Source: Butyricimonas virosa (GTDB lineage Bacteria; Bacteroidota; Bacteroidia; Bacteroidales; Marinifilaceae). Taken from it: 64,000 nucleotides of DNA. Positions 1 to 10,300 of the stretch are shown here, piece after piece. The stretch's first letter is position 1; each line of letters begins with the position of its first letter. The stretch spans positions 4,464,001 to 4,528,000 of the forward strand of contig NZ_CP102269.1 of the NCBI RefSeq assembly GCF_025148635.1, given 5' to 3'. Position numbers and translations under genes: made by a program. The notes under the pieces were generated by a model that did no database searches, was not told the DNA's origin, and saw only the letters and a list, made by a program, of their open reading frames with translations.

Positions 1-176
1 TACATAGCTTCTCCCTCCAAAGTAATCCAACGGATTTCTCCCTTTTTCAAATCATAACGTTCGTCACCGAACAAAACAAAAGCCTCCCGCTCTGCCACCA
101 GTTTTACTTTCACCGGTTGCCCGAAACACAACAAGGCCATGTTTAGACATACAATACAAAACAATACTTTCTTCAT
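1..176 (-). CDS. Partial secreted protein (N-terminal fragment)
   Basis: The first 58 codons of a minus-strand gene that runs off the left edge. It starts with ATG at 176 and opens with a short basic then hydrophobic stretch (MKKVLFCIVCLNMALLCFGQ), a typical signal peptide with probable cleavage after Gly-Gln or near it. The visible mature part is charged, with no recognisable motif. It is transcribed divergently from the ECF sigma gene starting at 344. Family and function cannot be judged from this fragment. Confidence 0.6.
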   Translation of the reverse strand, partial: MKKVLFCIVCLNMALLCFGQPVKVKLVAEREAFVLFGDERYDLKKGEIRWITLEGEAM

Positions 177-328
177 AAAAAATCAATTTGGTTTTAAGGT
201 TGATTTATCCAATCATATCGTAGAAACAACTCACCCGGTAAAAGTGTCTAAAACGATCAAAAAATAATAAATCTACTCCCAACCACATTTTTTCAATGAC
301 AATCCATTCAAAATAGACTAAAAATCTG

Positions 329-336
329 TAAGTTTG
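329..336 (+). promoter_or_regulatory. -7 box of the locus A sigma gene
   Basis: TAAGTTTG matches the Bacteroidota -7 consensus TAnnTTTG and ends only 7 bases before the ATG at 344, so the mRNA would be leaderless or nearly so. No clear TTG is present at the usual -33 distance (TTC at 307-309). Inference from consensus only. Confidence 0.5.
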
Positions 337-343
337 CAACGGT

Positions 344-919
344 ATGAAATCATCCGAAACAGACATAACATTTTTAAACAAACTGAACGCCCGTGATCAT
401 GAGGCTTTCAAACAGCTATTTCGGGAATTCTTTCAGGACATTGCTTACTATTCCAGCAAAATCCTGAAAGACACGGATATTGCCGAAGACATCGCTCAAG
501 AGGTTTTTATCCGGTTATGGGAAAAAGAAAACCATTTTGAAAATTATCTCGCACTGAAATCCTACCTTTACCTCTCCGCTCGTAACTGTTGTCTAAACTA
601 CATTAAACATCACAATATCGTGGTCGAACATGCCCAAAATCTTATTCAAGAAGAAGCCGACGAGCAAACTTGGGACACGATTGTCGAGAGTGAAATTATC
701 AGCTTACTATCAGACTACATCCGCCATCTTCCGGGAGAATGCGCCAAAATCATGGAACTTGTGATGCAAGGATACAACAGCACCGAAATTTCCAGCTTGA
801 CCGGAGCATCATCCAGCACGGTTAGGTCACAAAAACAACGAGGCATATCGCTATTGAAAAAAATGGTTTCTCCGGAACTATACACTCTACTCCTACTTTT
901 CTTGCAACAAAACAATTAA
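344..919 (+). CDS. ECF RNA polymerase sigma factor (locus A)
   Basis: A 191-residue extracytoplasmic-function sigma factor, the usual size for the FecI-like sigma-70 family of Bacteroidota. Region 2 lies in about residues 20-90, including the DIAEDIAQEVFIRLWE segment that contacts core polymerase and the -10 element. Region 4 lies in about residues 125-180 with the helix-turn-helix ISSLTGASSSTVRSQKQRG. It is followed on the same strand by a FecR-type anti-sigma gene and a SusC with an STN domain, which indicates the classic trans-envelope signalling cascade. Unlike the two other sigma/FecR pairs in this window, where the genes are about 90-150 bases apart, 378 bases separate this sigma gene from its fecR. 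Confidence 0.93.
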   Translation: MKSSETDITFLNKLNARDHEAFKQLFREFFQDIAYYSSKILKDTDIAEDIAQEVFIRLWEKENHFENYLALKSYLYLSARNCCLNYIKHHNIVVEHAQNLIQEEADEQTWDTIVESEIISLLSDYIRHLPGECAKIMELVMQGYNSTEISSLTGASSSTVRSQKQRGISLLKKMVSPELYTLLLLFLQQNN

Positions 920-1297
920 TCATTCCCGTTTACTCCCTCTAATCTAAATGCAATTATTGGGATAAACTCTCTTGATGCATCAAAATTGCCTATCACTAGC
1001 AATAAAATTGCATTACCAAACAAAAACCTACCATATGTTATATTTACTTAAATCCCCCCAAAATGGCGGCTAAGTGCCGGTTAGGTGCCGGCTAGATGCG
1101 GGCTAGGTCGACTAACAGTGATTTAACGGTAGACCAACAATCACACGACACGGCTACACATCCCAAGTTCTACCCTATTCTTTCCCTATTACTTGAAACA
1201 CGCCAAAATCTTATAAAAACATGAAAAAGCAAAAAAATATCACTTTTCTTTAGACACTTTCCCGTCATGAGTTGTTTTAATAACAAAATCAGCAAAA
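920..1297. other. Intergenic region, sigma to fecR (locus A)
   Basis: A 378-base gap with no supportable gene. The one clear structure is the 11-bp tandem array at 1068-1111. The rest is AT-rich. No strong terminator or TAnnTTTG box was found, so it is unclear whether fecR is transcribed from its own promoter. Confidence 0.6.
1068..1111. repeat. Four-unit 11-bp tandem repeat
   Basis: Four adjacent imperfect 11-bp units: GGCTAAGTGCC, GGTTAGGTGCC, GGCTAGATGCG, GGCTAGGTCGA. They are GC-rich in an AT-rich gap, about 150 bases downstream of the sigma gene and 187 bases upstream of fecR. The period is about one turn of the DNA helix. A second array of different sequence but the same period and copy number lies upstream of another ECF sigma gene at 46614-46657. 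Confidence 0.75.
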
Positions 1298-2431
1298 ATG
1301 AAAGAAGTCGAAGATAAAATAAAAAAAGCCCGAGGTATTGCCCAACAAATAGAACAGGCATTATCGAATGGTGACTGGGAACAAGTAGCTCCCGATTCTC
1401 CCCGGCTCCACGAAGAAGTGGGAATACCCGTACGGCTGCATGAAAATATAAAACGACATGATAGTTTTGATACGGAAAAAGCATTGAACAAATTCATCGC
1501 TGCCACCCGTCCAAAACGACAATTGTCTATATTCTACAAATACGCAGCTGCCGTAGCTTGTCTTGTAATGCTAGGTATCGGGTATTACTTTTACCCAACC
1601 ACCGAGGCTACAATTTCACCATCCCATTTGCCGGCACAAAGTGCCTACCTCGTATTGAATGACGGTAAACAAATCAAATTAAACCAGCAAATGCAAATGG
1701 ATTATAACGGATTACGAATCATCAACACGAATGAAGGAAAAGTTTCTTTCCAGCACGACAAGGAAGTACCCTCTGCCTCTTCAAACAAACTAGTCGTTCC
1801 GGAAGGTACCGAATATTCACTCCAACTAAGCGACGGGACAAACGTACATCTTAACGCAGGTAGCACGCTTATTTTCCCGTCCATATTCGGGAAAGACGCC
1901 CGTGTCGTTGAACTTTCCGGGGAGGGGTATTTCGACGTAACACATTCTAATATCCCCTTTATCGTGAAAAATAAGTCAATGGATGTTAGGGTACTTGGCA
2001 CCACATTCAACATGACTGCTTACCCCGAAGATCTGATGGTGACCACCACCCTGTTGACCGGAAAAGTTGCCGTTACCTGTCATTCACAAACGGACTCCAC
2101 AACACAAACCACCATACTAACTCCCGGATTGCAAGCCCGTTTCCAACCGCATGAAGGCGTGTTGCAAGTGGACTCCGTTGACGTGGAAGAACAAACGGCT
2201 TGGCGTAGAGGTGAATTTGCATTCGAGGATGTCAAACTTGGTAATATCATGACAATCATCGGGAGAAGTTTCGCCTTAAACGTCACATTTGACACCCCGG
2301 AACTACAAGATATAAAATGTTTTATCTCAATTCAAAGAGACAAAGGATATGAAGAAATATTGAAAATTATTCACATTGCCACGGGTGTTAACTTCAAAAA
2401 GGAGGGTAACAATATCCGAGTATATAAATAA
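1298..2431 (+). CDS. FecR-family anti-sigma factor (locus A)
   Basis: A 377-residue inner-membrane anti-sigma regulator. One transmembrane helix lies at about residues 80-99. The periplasmic FecR domain follows at about 160-280 (LVVPEGTEYSLQLSDGT, VVELSGEGYFDV, MDVRVLGTTFNMTAYPED), then the C-terminal DUF4974-type domain at about 305-377 (AWRRGEFAFEDVKLGNIM). It should hold the 344-919 sigma factor inactive and release it on contact with the STN domain of the SusC encoded next. Its cytoplasmic N terminus differs from the two other FecR proteins here: it lacks their segment of the form T-x-x-E-x-x-x-L-x-x-W-L and is a charged helical stretch instead. Confidence 0.92.
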   Translation: MKEVEDKIKKARGIAQQIEQALSNGDWEQVAPDSPRLHEEVGIPVRLHENIKRHDSFDTEKALNKFIAATRPKRQLSIFYKYAAAVACLVMLGIGYYFYPTTEATISPSHLPAQSAYLVLNDGKQIKLNQQMQMDYNGLRIINTNEGKVSFQHDKEVPSASSNKLVVPEGTEYSLQLSDGTNVHLNAGSTLIFPSIFGKDARVVELSGEGYFDVTHSNIPFIVKNKSMDVRVLGTTFNMTAYPEDLMVTTTLLTGKVAVTCHSQTDSTTQTTILTPGLQARFQPHEGVLQVDSVDVEEQTAWRRGEFAFEDVKLGNIMTIIGRSFALNVTFDTPELQDIKCFISIQRDKGYEEILKIIHIATGVNFKKEGNNIRVYK

Positions 2432-2545
2432 ATTGAGAGATGTTGAGACCATCCCTCAATTATAACAGATTAAAATATTGACCAATAAATTAACCTTAAA
2501 ACCATTACAAAGCTATGAAATAATTTAGTGTTTTCCTAATAAACG

Positions 2546-5500
2546 ATGGTGATGGATGCTAGAAAATTCATTCTCTTGATAATTTTTGTAGTCCTATTGG
2601 GGACTTCAAGGGAAATATTGGCTCAAAAAATAAGCATTCACATGAACAACGCCACGCTGGAAGAGGTGTTGAAAAAGATTAAGAAAAAGACAAAATACGA
2701 TATGATGTATCAGATGAAAGATGTAAAAGAAATCGATAACCGCCAATCCATTCATTTTGACGAAACGGAGTTACAGGAAGTCTTGGCCTTCTGCCTACAA
2801 GGACTTCCCCTGGATTTCTACATCTATAATCAAACCATCATTATCACGAAAAAGAACACGATCCCAATCCCCACGATGCGCACGATAAAAGGAGTCATCC
2901 AGGATGAAAACGGGATCACGCTTCCTTCAGCCACGATTCTGGTGAAAGGAAGTAACCGGGGTACCATTTCCGATAAAAACGGACAATTTTCTATCCGGAT
3001 TCCGGAAGGGGAAAACACGATACTCATCACGAGTTACGTGGGGAAAAAGACCTGCCACACCACTGTCACGCAAGAAGATTCATACACGATTACCTTACCG
3101 ACAGATGTTTCGGAAGTAGAAGATGTAATCGTAAACGGTTACCAGATTATCGCCAAGAACGAAATGACCGGGGCCACCTCCACGGTCAACGCCCAAGATA
3201 TACGTACACCCGGAGCTACCTCCCTCGAAGCCGCATTCCAAGGAGCTTTGAACGGGTTGGACATCATGATTCCTTCCGGGAATATCGGTGCCACGGGACG
3301 CATGAAAGTGAGAGGAACTTCAACGATTATCGGCAACCCGGAACCATTGATCGTGGTGGACGGCATCATCCGGGAAAATATTTGGCCTTTTGATCGGAAT
3401 ACGCTTTACGACCTGTTAAACGAAAACGATCTAAGTAACTCGGCCCGTTCCAGTATTATGGGTAACAACTTGTCGGGAATCAACGTGGACGACATCGCCA
3501 GTATCACGTTGTTAAAGGATGTTTCCGCCACGGCCATCTACGGGATTCGAGCCTCCAACGGGGTACTCGTCATCACGACCAAACAAGACCGTCCCCATCA
3601 ACCAAGCGTGAGATTCCGAAGTGACATCACGTTTAGTCCGGTTCCTTCCTACCGTAATGCCAAGGTGATGAATTCAGCACAACGGGTTAAATTATCACAA
3701 GAAATGATCGAGGCTGGCATACCTTTGCCCCGTTTCCCGGAAGAAATTGGCTACGAGGCAGCCTATTCGAAAATGATTAATAAAGAAATTTCCTACGCAG
3801 AATTTAACGAGGAAATCACCCGACTGGAGAAAACAAACACCAACTGGTTCAAAGCACTAGGTAGAACCGCCATCAGCCAGAATTACCATGTCAGTTTCAA
3901 TTCGGGAAAGGACGGGATGGCTTACTACTCTTCTTTCGGGTATCGGAAGGAAAACAGCGCATACGTCGGAAATAACCGGGAAACGTTCACCGGAATGTTG
4001 AATTTCAATTACAATTCATCCCCTAAATTCAAAATCGTCGTGAACCTCTCCGGGTACCACATCACGACCTCCGGTTATTACACGGGAATTAACCCGGAAC
4101 AATATGCCCTAACAACTAGCCGCACGATCACCAGCGACCAGTTTTACACGAAGGGTAAAGCAACGACATTATCGTACCGGAAAAACGGAACGTATAAATC
4201 TATTAGAAATCGTGTCCACTTTAATATGCTGCACGAGTTACAGCACACGGGAAATGACAACAAAACATCGGAGGTCAATTTAAATGCACAATTAACTTGG
4301 AATCTCCTGCCTTACTTAAATATAACATTTACTCCCGCATACTCACAAGGGACAAACGACAGTCAGCTATGGGCTGATGCACAATCATGGAACGTTGCCC
4401 AACTCCGGGGAAGTGACTATAACGCCACTCTTCCCGAAGAAGTGCAGAGGCTCATGGAATACATCAGTCCGCTCCCGACAGGCGGTATCCTTGACTACAC
4501 ACGAAATACCCGCCGTTCTCTTACGGTGAAGGGACAGATCAACTTCCGGAAAACATGGGGAGAAGAAATCTTCCATTCTGTAACCGCAACACTCGGTATC
4601 GAAACCCGCAAAAATAAATACGATGGGAAACAAGGAGTAGAATGGGGATATGTAAAAGGAGAAAGAAACTCGTTATTACACGATTATCGTTCTCCCGCAG
4701 ATAAATTTCAACAGATGCAGGAACAATTTCCCGGAATTACACTTGTTGAATCATCTGATAGACCCTATAGCAAGCATGATATGACGCTGGTAGACCGGAT
4801 TGAGAACACTTTTTCGGAGTATGGCACCATCGGCTACACGTATGACGGTCGGTACACGATCTGTATTAATGTCCGAAACGATGCCTCCAATCGCTTCGGA
4901 AAACACACGAATAATCGTTTTTATCCGGTTTGGTCCACCGGAATTCGCTGGGATATTCACCAAGAAAAATGGTTCCCTAACAAATCTTGGCTCAACGCAA
5001 CGATCCTACGTATTTCTCACGGGAAACAAGGTAACGTGGTTGCTAATGTATCCCCGCAAGCTCTCGTCAGTCATGTACCAAGCGATCCGATCACGAATGA
5101 GAATTATCTACAATTGGAACAACTCCCCAATCCTGATCTAAAATGGGAGAAAACATTATCATGGAATATTGGACTAGATCTTTCTTTACTCGAAAATAAC
5201 CTGGAAATATCATTCGATTACTACAAAAAGGAAACTTCAGATATCGTGGTTGAAAAAGAGATTCCAATTGAAAATGGTTTCCGAAAAATGTACATTAACA
5301 GTGGTGCCATTAATAGCGAGGGATACGAATTACAAATTAAATTCACTCCCTTTTCCACCCGTAACTGGAGTTGGAATATCAATTTCACGGCAGCTTACAT
5401 GAAAGATATTTTGAAAAGAAGTTACACGGATGAACCTTCCATTGAACATTTCACAAATGGAAACGCCGCATTAGATGGTTTCTCCGTATCCGGTTTCTGG

Positions 5501-6196
5501 TCTATTCCTTTTATCGGATTATCTCCCAAAAACGGGGCCCCGTTATTCGCCATTATGGACCAAATCGGGGGTGAAATGCAAAAGGTATCCGGTTCATTGC
5601 TTGATTATTTGGTATACAACGGAGATAGTGAACCTCGTATTTCTGGAGGGATCAGTACAACAATAAGATACAAACGATTCTCGCTAAACACTATGTTTAA
5701 TTACCAATTAGGCCATTATAAACGACTTAATCCATTTATAACAAGTTCTAACAATGGAATGTTATCTATCCCGAATGCAGACGTAAATGCATCCACGGAA
5801 CTATTATCCCGCTGGCAACAACCAGGAGACGAAAGACGCACAAATATCCCCGCCCTGTCTGTCCAAGATGAAGACGTATCTCAATATTTACCGGACAACT
5901 CTTTGAGCCAGGGGAACTACAATGCCGTGTATCGTTATTCATTATACAACCAAAGTACGGAACGAACCGTGTCGGCCAATCATTTGCGATGCAACCGAAT
6001 TTCATTAAATTATCAAACGAAAATTCCTCGTGTTGCAGAAATAAACTTAGGCATAACAGTCACCAATCCATTCATTATTAAAGATCACCGTTTAGGAGAT
6101 CAAGACCCAGAAGTCATGACCATGAATGCAGATTCGTATACCCCAACGATGAAACGCCAAAAGAACTATTCAATCAGTGCGGAATTTATTTTTTAA
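2546..6196 (+). CDS. SusC-type TonB-dependent transporter with STN domain (locus A)
   Basis: A 1216-residue outer-membrane TonB-dependent transporter of the SusC/RagA family. Order of domains: signal peptide to about residue 26 (ending ILAQ), STN signalling domain about 27-105 (NATLEEVLKKIKKKTKYDMM), CarboxypepD_reg-like domain about 112-190 (GVIQDENGITLPSATILVKG), plug from about 195 (GMTG-like VNGYQI region, then RGTSTIIGNPEPLIVVDG), and the beta barrel to the C-terminal aromatic residue (ISAEFIF). STN domains pass the substrate signal to FecR. The start is taken at 2546; the ATG at 2552 is equally possible, and two in-frame stops lie just upstream. It has no SusD directly after it: the next genes are a lipoprotein and a second, STN-less SusC clearly paralogous to this one. 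Confidence 0.93.
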   Translation: MVMDARKFILLIIFVVLLGTSREILAQKISIHMNNATLEEVLKKIKKKTKYDMMYQMKDVKEIDNRQSIHFDETELQEVLAFCLQGLPLDFYIYNQTIIITKKNTIPIPTMRTIKGVIQDENGITLPSATILVKGSNRGTISDKNGQFSIRIPEGENTILITSYVGKKTCHTTVTQEDSYTITLPTDVSEVEDVIVNGYQIIAKNEMTGATSTVNAQDIRTPGATSLEAAFQGALNGLDIMIPSGNIGATGRMKVRGTSTIIGNPEPLIVVDGIIRENIWPFDRNTLYDLLNENDLSNSARSSIMGNNLSGINVDDIASITLLKDVSATAIYGIRASNGVLVITTKQDRPHQPSVRFRSDITFSPVPSYRNAKVMNSAQRVKLSQEMIEAGIPLPRFPEEIGYEAAYSKMINKEISYAEFNEEITRLEKTNTNWFKALGRTAISQNYHVSFNSGKDGMAYYSSFGYRKENSAYVGNNRETFTGMLNFNYNSSPKFKIVVNLSGYHITTSGYYTGINPEQYALTTSRTITSDQFYTKGKATTLSYRKNGTYKSIRNRVHFNMLHELQHTGNDNKTSEVNLNAQLTWNLLPYLNITFTPAYSQGTNDSQLWADAQSWNVAQLRGSDYNATLPEEVQRLMEYISPLPTGGILDYTRNTRRSLTVKGQINFRKTWGEEIFHSVTATLGIETRKNKYDGKQGVEWGYVKGERNSLLHDYRSPADKFQQMQEQFPGITLVESSDRPYSKHDMTLVDRIENTFSEYGTIGYTYDGRYTICINVRNDASNRFGKHTNNRFYPVWSTGIRWDIHQEKWFPNKSWLNATILRISHGKQGNVVANVSPQALVSHVPSDPITNENYLQLEQLPNPDLKWEKTLSWNIGLDLSLLENNLEISFDYYKKETSDIVVEKEIPIENGFRKMYINSGAINSEGYELQIKFTPFSTRNWSWNINFTAAYMKDILKRSYTDEPSIEHFTNGNAALDGFSVSGFWSIPFIGLSPKNGAPLFAIMDQIGGEMQKVSGSLLDYLVYNGDSEPRISGGISTTIRYKRFSLNTMFNYQLGHYKRLNPFITSSNNGMLSIPNADVNASTELLSRWQQPGDERRTNIPALSVQDEDVSQYLPDNSLSQGNYNAVYRYSLYNQSTERTVSANHLRCNRISLNYQTKIPRVAEINLGITVTNPFIIKDHRLGDQDPEVMTMNADSYTPTMKRQKNYSISAEFIF

Positions 6197-6271
6197 ACAA
6201 TAATATAAACCAAAATCAATTTAATGACAGAGAAATTATTAGATCATTCATTAAACCTTAAAACCAATTTT

Positions 6272-7303
6272 ATGAGAACAAGAAACTATCTGTTAATTAT
6301 TTGCCTCTTCTTGACATTCTGCCAAGGATGCATCAAAGAACTCCACGAGCTACCTCCCCGTCCGAGTCTAGTGGTGAAGCTAAACGGGATTGAAAAAGAT
6401 TCCATTATCGTAGCCCCGGGAGAAGAGATTAAAATTGACATTGATTTTATCGCAAACCAAGGTACGATTCAAGAGTTGTACATTAAGGATAATGCCGGGG
6501 TATACCTAAAAGGTTTCCCGTTGACGATGGATTCTACCGAATTACAAAATAAGAGTCAATATTCTTATTCATTCCGTGCAAACGATTATCTACCGGAAGG
6601 AGGATCTCACTATCAGACATACAACTTTCAAGTAGTATGTAAGGATAATAATCAACCGAAACAATTGATTAACAAAACAATTACAATTCTAATCGCTGAT
6701 GAATTAAAATCCTATACTGTAACTCTAGGCGCACAAGCCAACACGGAACACGGGCACTTCCTAAAATTCAGCACAGGAGAAGTTTTCACTTTAGAACAGG
6801 CTCGACAAATGAGTATGGAAGAACTTCAGGAAATCGAGTTATGTTACTTTTATGGAGAAGATGACGAAGTTACAAGTTATTATCGGGAACAACAGTTATA
6901 TCCTCTCTTGGGAACACATAACTCTTCTGTTAGCTGGGGTTATCTTTCAAATGAATTCGCAGCATTAACTCCATATAAAATCAATACTTTAGATGAAGCT
7001 ATCACTGCAGGAGGTTACGCCCAAAACAAATTCGGATTCATTCAAGCAACAATTACTGCATCCCCTAAATATATAGAAGACTATAAGTACTCTACAGACT
7101 TAAAACGGGGAGTAAGTCTCACGGAAGCAACACATCCCACATTAGAAGGTATTTACATCATAACCTTACAAAAGTTTACCGAGTGGCCTAATAGAGATAT
7201 TTATAATTCCAATTTTGCAGTATTCCGTGTAAAGGAATTAGTTCCCGGAAAAGCTGGTTACATCACATTAGAAGTGAAAGCCTCCCCCGAATATCTTTAT
7301 TAA
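6272..7303 (+). CDS. Lipoprotein between two SusC genes, unknown function
   Basis: A 343-residue predicted lipoprotein. The ATG at 6272 is preferred over the one at 6224 because it puts a signal peptide with lipobox (FCQGC) right at the N terminus. Residues about 30-140 look like an Ig-like all-beta domain (VVKLNGIEKDSIIVAPGEEI); the rest has no motif I recognise. It sits in the slot where a SusD would follow the first SusC, so it may be a surface accessory lipoprotein of that transporter; this is inference from position. It does not show SusD tetratricopeptide-like features. Confidence 0.75.
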   Translation: MRTRNYLLIICLFLTFCQGCIKELHELPPRPSLVVKLNGIEKDSIIVAPGEEIKIDIDFIANQGTIQELYIKDNAGVYLKGFPLTMDSTELQNKSQYSYSFRANDYLPEGGSHYQTYNFQVVCKDNNQPKQLINKTITILIADELKSYTVTLGAQANTEHGHFLKFSTGEVFTLEQARQMSMEELQEIELCYFYGEDDEVTSYYREQQLYPLLGTHNSSVSWGYLSNEFAALTPYKINTLDEAITAGGYAQNKFGFIQATITASPKYIEDYKYSTDLKRGVSLTEATHPTLEGIYIITLQKFTEWPNRDIYNSNFAVFRVKELVPGKAGYITLEVKASPEYLY

Positions 7304-7320
7304 TCTTAATATGAATTCAA

Positions 7321-10300
7321 ATGAAACCTCTATATATAAAATTTACAATCACTTGGATATTAATTTTCCTAATACACAGCATATCGAGTTCTCTATATGC
7401 ACAAAATAAAACACTAAAAGTAACAGGAACTGTTTATGATGAATCAGGGATTACCTTACCTTCAGTGACCATCACAGTGAAAGGGCAAAAAGGAGTCGGG
7501 GTACTTTCTGACAACGATGGAAAATTTACAATCTCTGTACCGGAAGGTGCGACTCTCGTATTTTCATTTGTTGGCATGAAATCACAAGAAGTAATTGTAA
7601 ACGCAAAACAAATTCCTTACAAAGTCATATTGCAAGAAGATTCCAAATCCTTGGAAGAAGTCGTTGTTACTGGATATCAGACCTTAAAAAAACATGAGGT
7701 TGTCGGTTCCACATACACCGTAAAAGGAGATGATGTCCGTATTGCCGGAATCAACCGGATAGATGCAGCCCTCCAAGGTATGATTCCCGGGGTCAGCATC
7801 ACGATTCCTTCCGGACTTATCGGTTCTGCTCCTCAAGTCAGAGTTCGAGGGACTTCGACTGTTATTGGAAACGCATCCCCAGTTTGGGTTATTGACGGTA
7901 TCATCCAAGAAGATCCCCTTCCTTTTGCTGGAGCACAATTAAATGATATTCTTAGTTCCGGAGACTTAAATAGCGCCATGGCAAGTATTTCTGGTAGCAG
8001 TATTTCCGGGCTCAATCCTGATGACATTGAAAGTATCACTTTCTTAAAAGATGCATCGACAACCGCTATCTACGGAGTTAAGGCAGCCAATGGAGTTATT
8101 GTGATCACGACCAAAAGAGGTTCTAACACGGACGGAAGAATTAACGTCAATTTCCGGACAGATATTTCCATGACTCCTAGAAGGACATATGCCCAAACAG
8201 ACCAGATGAACTCCGCAGACCGAATTGCCTTATCAAAAGAAATCATCGAATCGGGAGTTCCTTTCTCTAAATTTCCCCAACACGTGGGATACGAAGGAGC
8301 TTACCTTCAGTTAATCAATAAAGAAATTTCCATGAATGAATTCAACCAGAAAGTCACTCAAATGGAAAAACAGAATACAAATTGGCTTAAACTCTTATCC
8401 CGTAACGCAGTCAGTCAAAACTATTCATTAAGTTTAAGCGGAGGGAATGACAAATTAAATTTCTACGGTTCCGTGGGATTCAATAAATCATTAAGTAGTT
8501 ACAAAGGAAACGATCAAAGCAATAAAACCATAAATTTTAGCGTTGATGCCAAATTACGGGACAATCTACGGACAAAATTTCAATTTTCAGCCAGTCAATC
8601 GGAAACAGATGCTTACTATACAGGAGTAAACCCGGAAGATTACGCTTTAAATACCAGTAGAATTATTGCTCCCAATGAATGGTATGTAATTAATGAATCA
8701 AAGGCTTATTTCCAAATGGATGACGGGTCCGCTATTCAAAGAGAAATTCGCTACAACTTCTTGAATGAATTGAAACATACCGGGAACGAAAATAAGAATA
8801 CCAAATTCCAAATCACGGGTAATTTGATCTGGAATATTACACCTGAAATAAAATATGAATTAACAACTGCATTTACACGGAATAGTTCTGAAGCCAATAT
8901 CTGGGCAGATGATCACTCTTATGCCGTATCTAAAATCAGAGGCGCCAATTATGGTGAACTTGTTACCGGAGAAAACGATTCATGGTTAAGTTTAGCGTCT
9001 GTATTACCCTATGGTGGTATTCTAAACTACAATAATACGAATCAACAGAGTTATACGGTACGTAATCAACTCAACTATGGAAAAATACTAGATGAAGAAG
9101 GGAATCATGCTCTTAATATAGCATTAGGACACGAAATCAGAGGAAATAGTTATATCGGCCAACAAGGTACGGAATATGGATATATGCCTGATAGAGGAAA
9201 AAGTGTTGATTACGATTATAGTCAACAAGCCAATAAAGATTACATTTTGGATATTTATCCAGATATTAACTATCGTGAAACGGCAAATGTCCCATCTTAT
9301 AGAGAACGTCATTCTACCAAGCTAACCGATCAAACGGAGAATTACCTCTCTTATTATGCCACATTGGGGTACACGTATTCAACGAAATACACCCTTTCAT
9401 TCAGTTTTAGACAGGATGCTTCCAATAAATTCGGACAAAACACAAATAATCGTTTCAATCCCGTGTTATCTGCCGGAATCCGATGGAATGTTAGCGAGGA
9501 AAATTTCATGCGCCGATTCGGCTGGTTATCTAATCTTACCTTGAAAGCTTCCTATGGAACACAGGGTAAAGCCCCGGATATTAGCCCCAACCTGATTGCC
9601 AATTTCAATATAGCCCCGGATATATTAACTGGAGAACAATACTTATCTATTAAAAATTTACCCAACAAAGATCTGAAATGGGAAAAAACACGTAGTTTCA
9701 ACGGAGGTATTGAACTTTCCATTTTGGATAACCGGATATACGGAAGTATTGATTATTATTACAAGAAAACGATAGACGCCATCACTTATATGAACATTCC
9801 GATCGAAAACGGAACTCCTAATATGGCCGTAAATAATGGAACAATTATCAATAAAGGTTATGATATATCTTTAACCGTTATCCCGGTAAACACAAAAGAT
9901 TTCAGATGGAGTATTAACGCAACTTCCGGATTCAATCGTAACGAAATCAAAGATAACGAAGACAACATCACGCTGGGAAAAATCACAGACGGGAGTGTTA
10001 TTATTGACGGTTTCGCCTTAAATAGCTTCTGGTCTTTCCCATACATTGGCCTATCAGACAAAGGAACACCCAATTTTGCTATTATAGACCAAACTCCCGG
10101 GGTTAAAACAAAAGTAGAAACCGGAACCCTACTTGACTACATGGTGTATAGTGGTGTAAAAGATCCTATTTTTAGTGGAGGACTATCAACCTCGTTCCGG
10201 TACAAACAATTAACTCTCTCCGCTTCTTTCAATTTCCAATTAGGCCATCACAAGCGCTTAAATCCCTTTATGAAAAGCCAGTCAAACGGTGGTCGTGTCG

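Noticed and set aside
1068..1111. CRISPR array
   Set aside because: Units are adjacent 11-mers without spacers and there are no cas genes in the window.
2515..2560. Possible frameshifted leader upstream of the first SusC (ATGAAATAA at 2515)
   Set aside because: An upstream ATG followed by a stop, and partly similar leader residues in other frames, would need several indels; the start at 2546 or 2552 gives a normal signal peptide.
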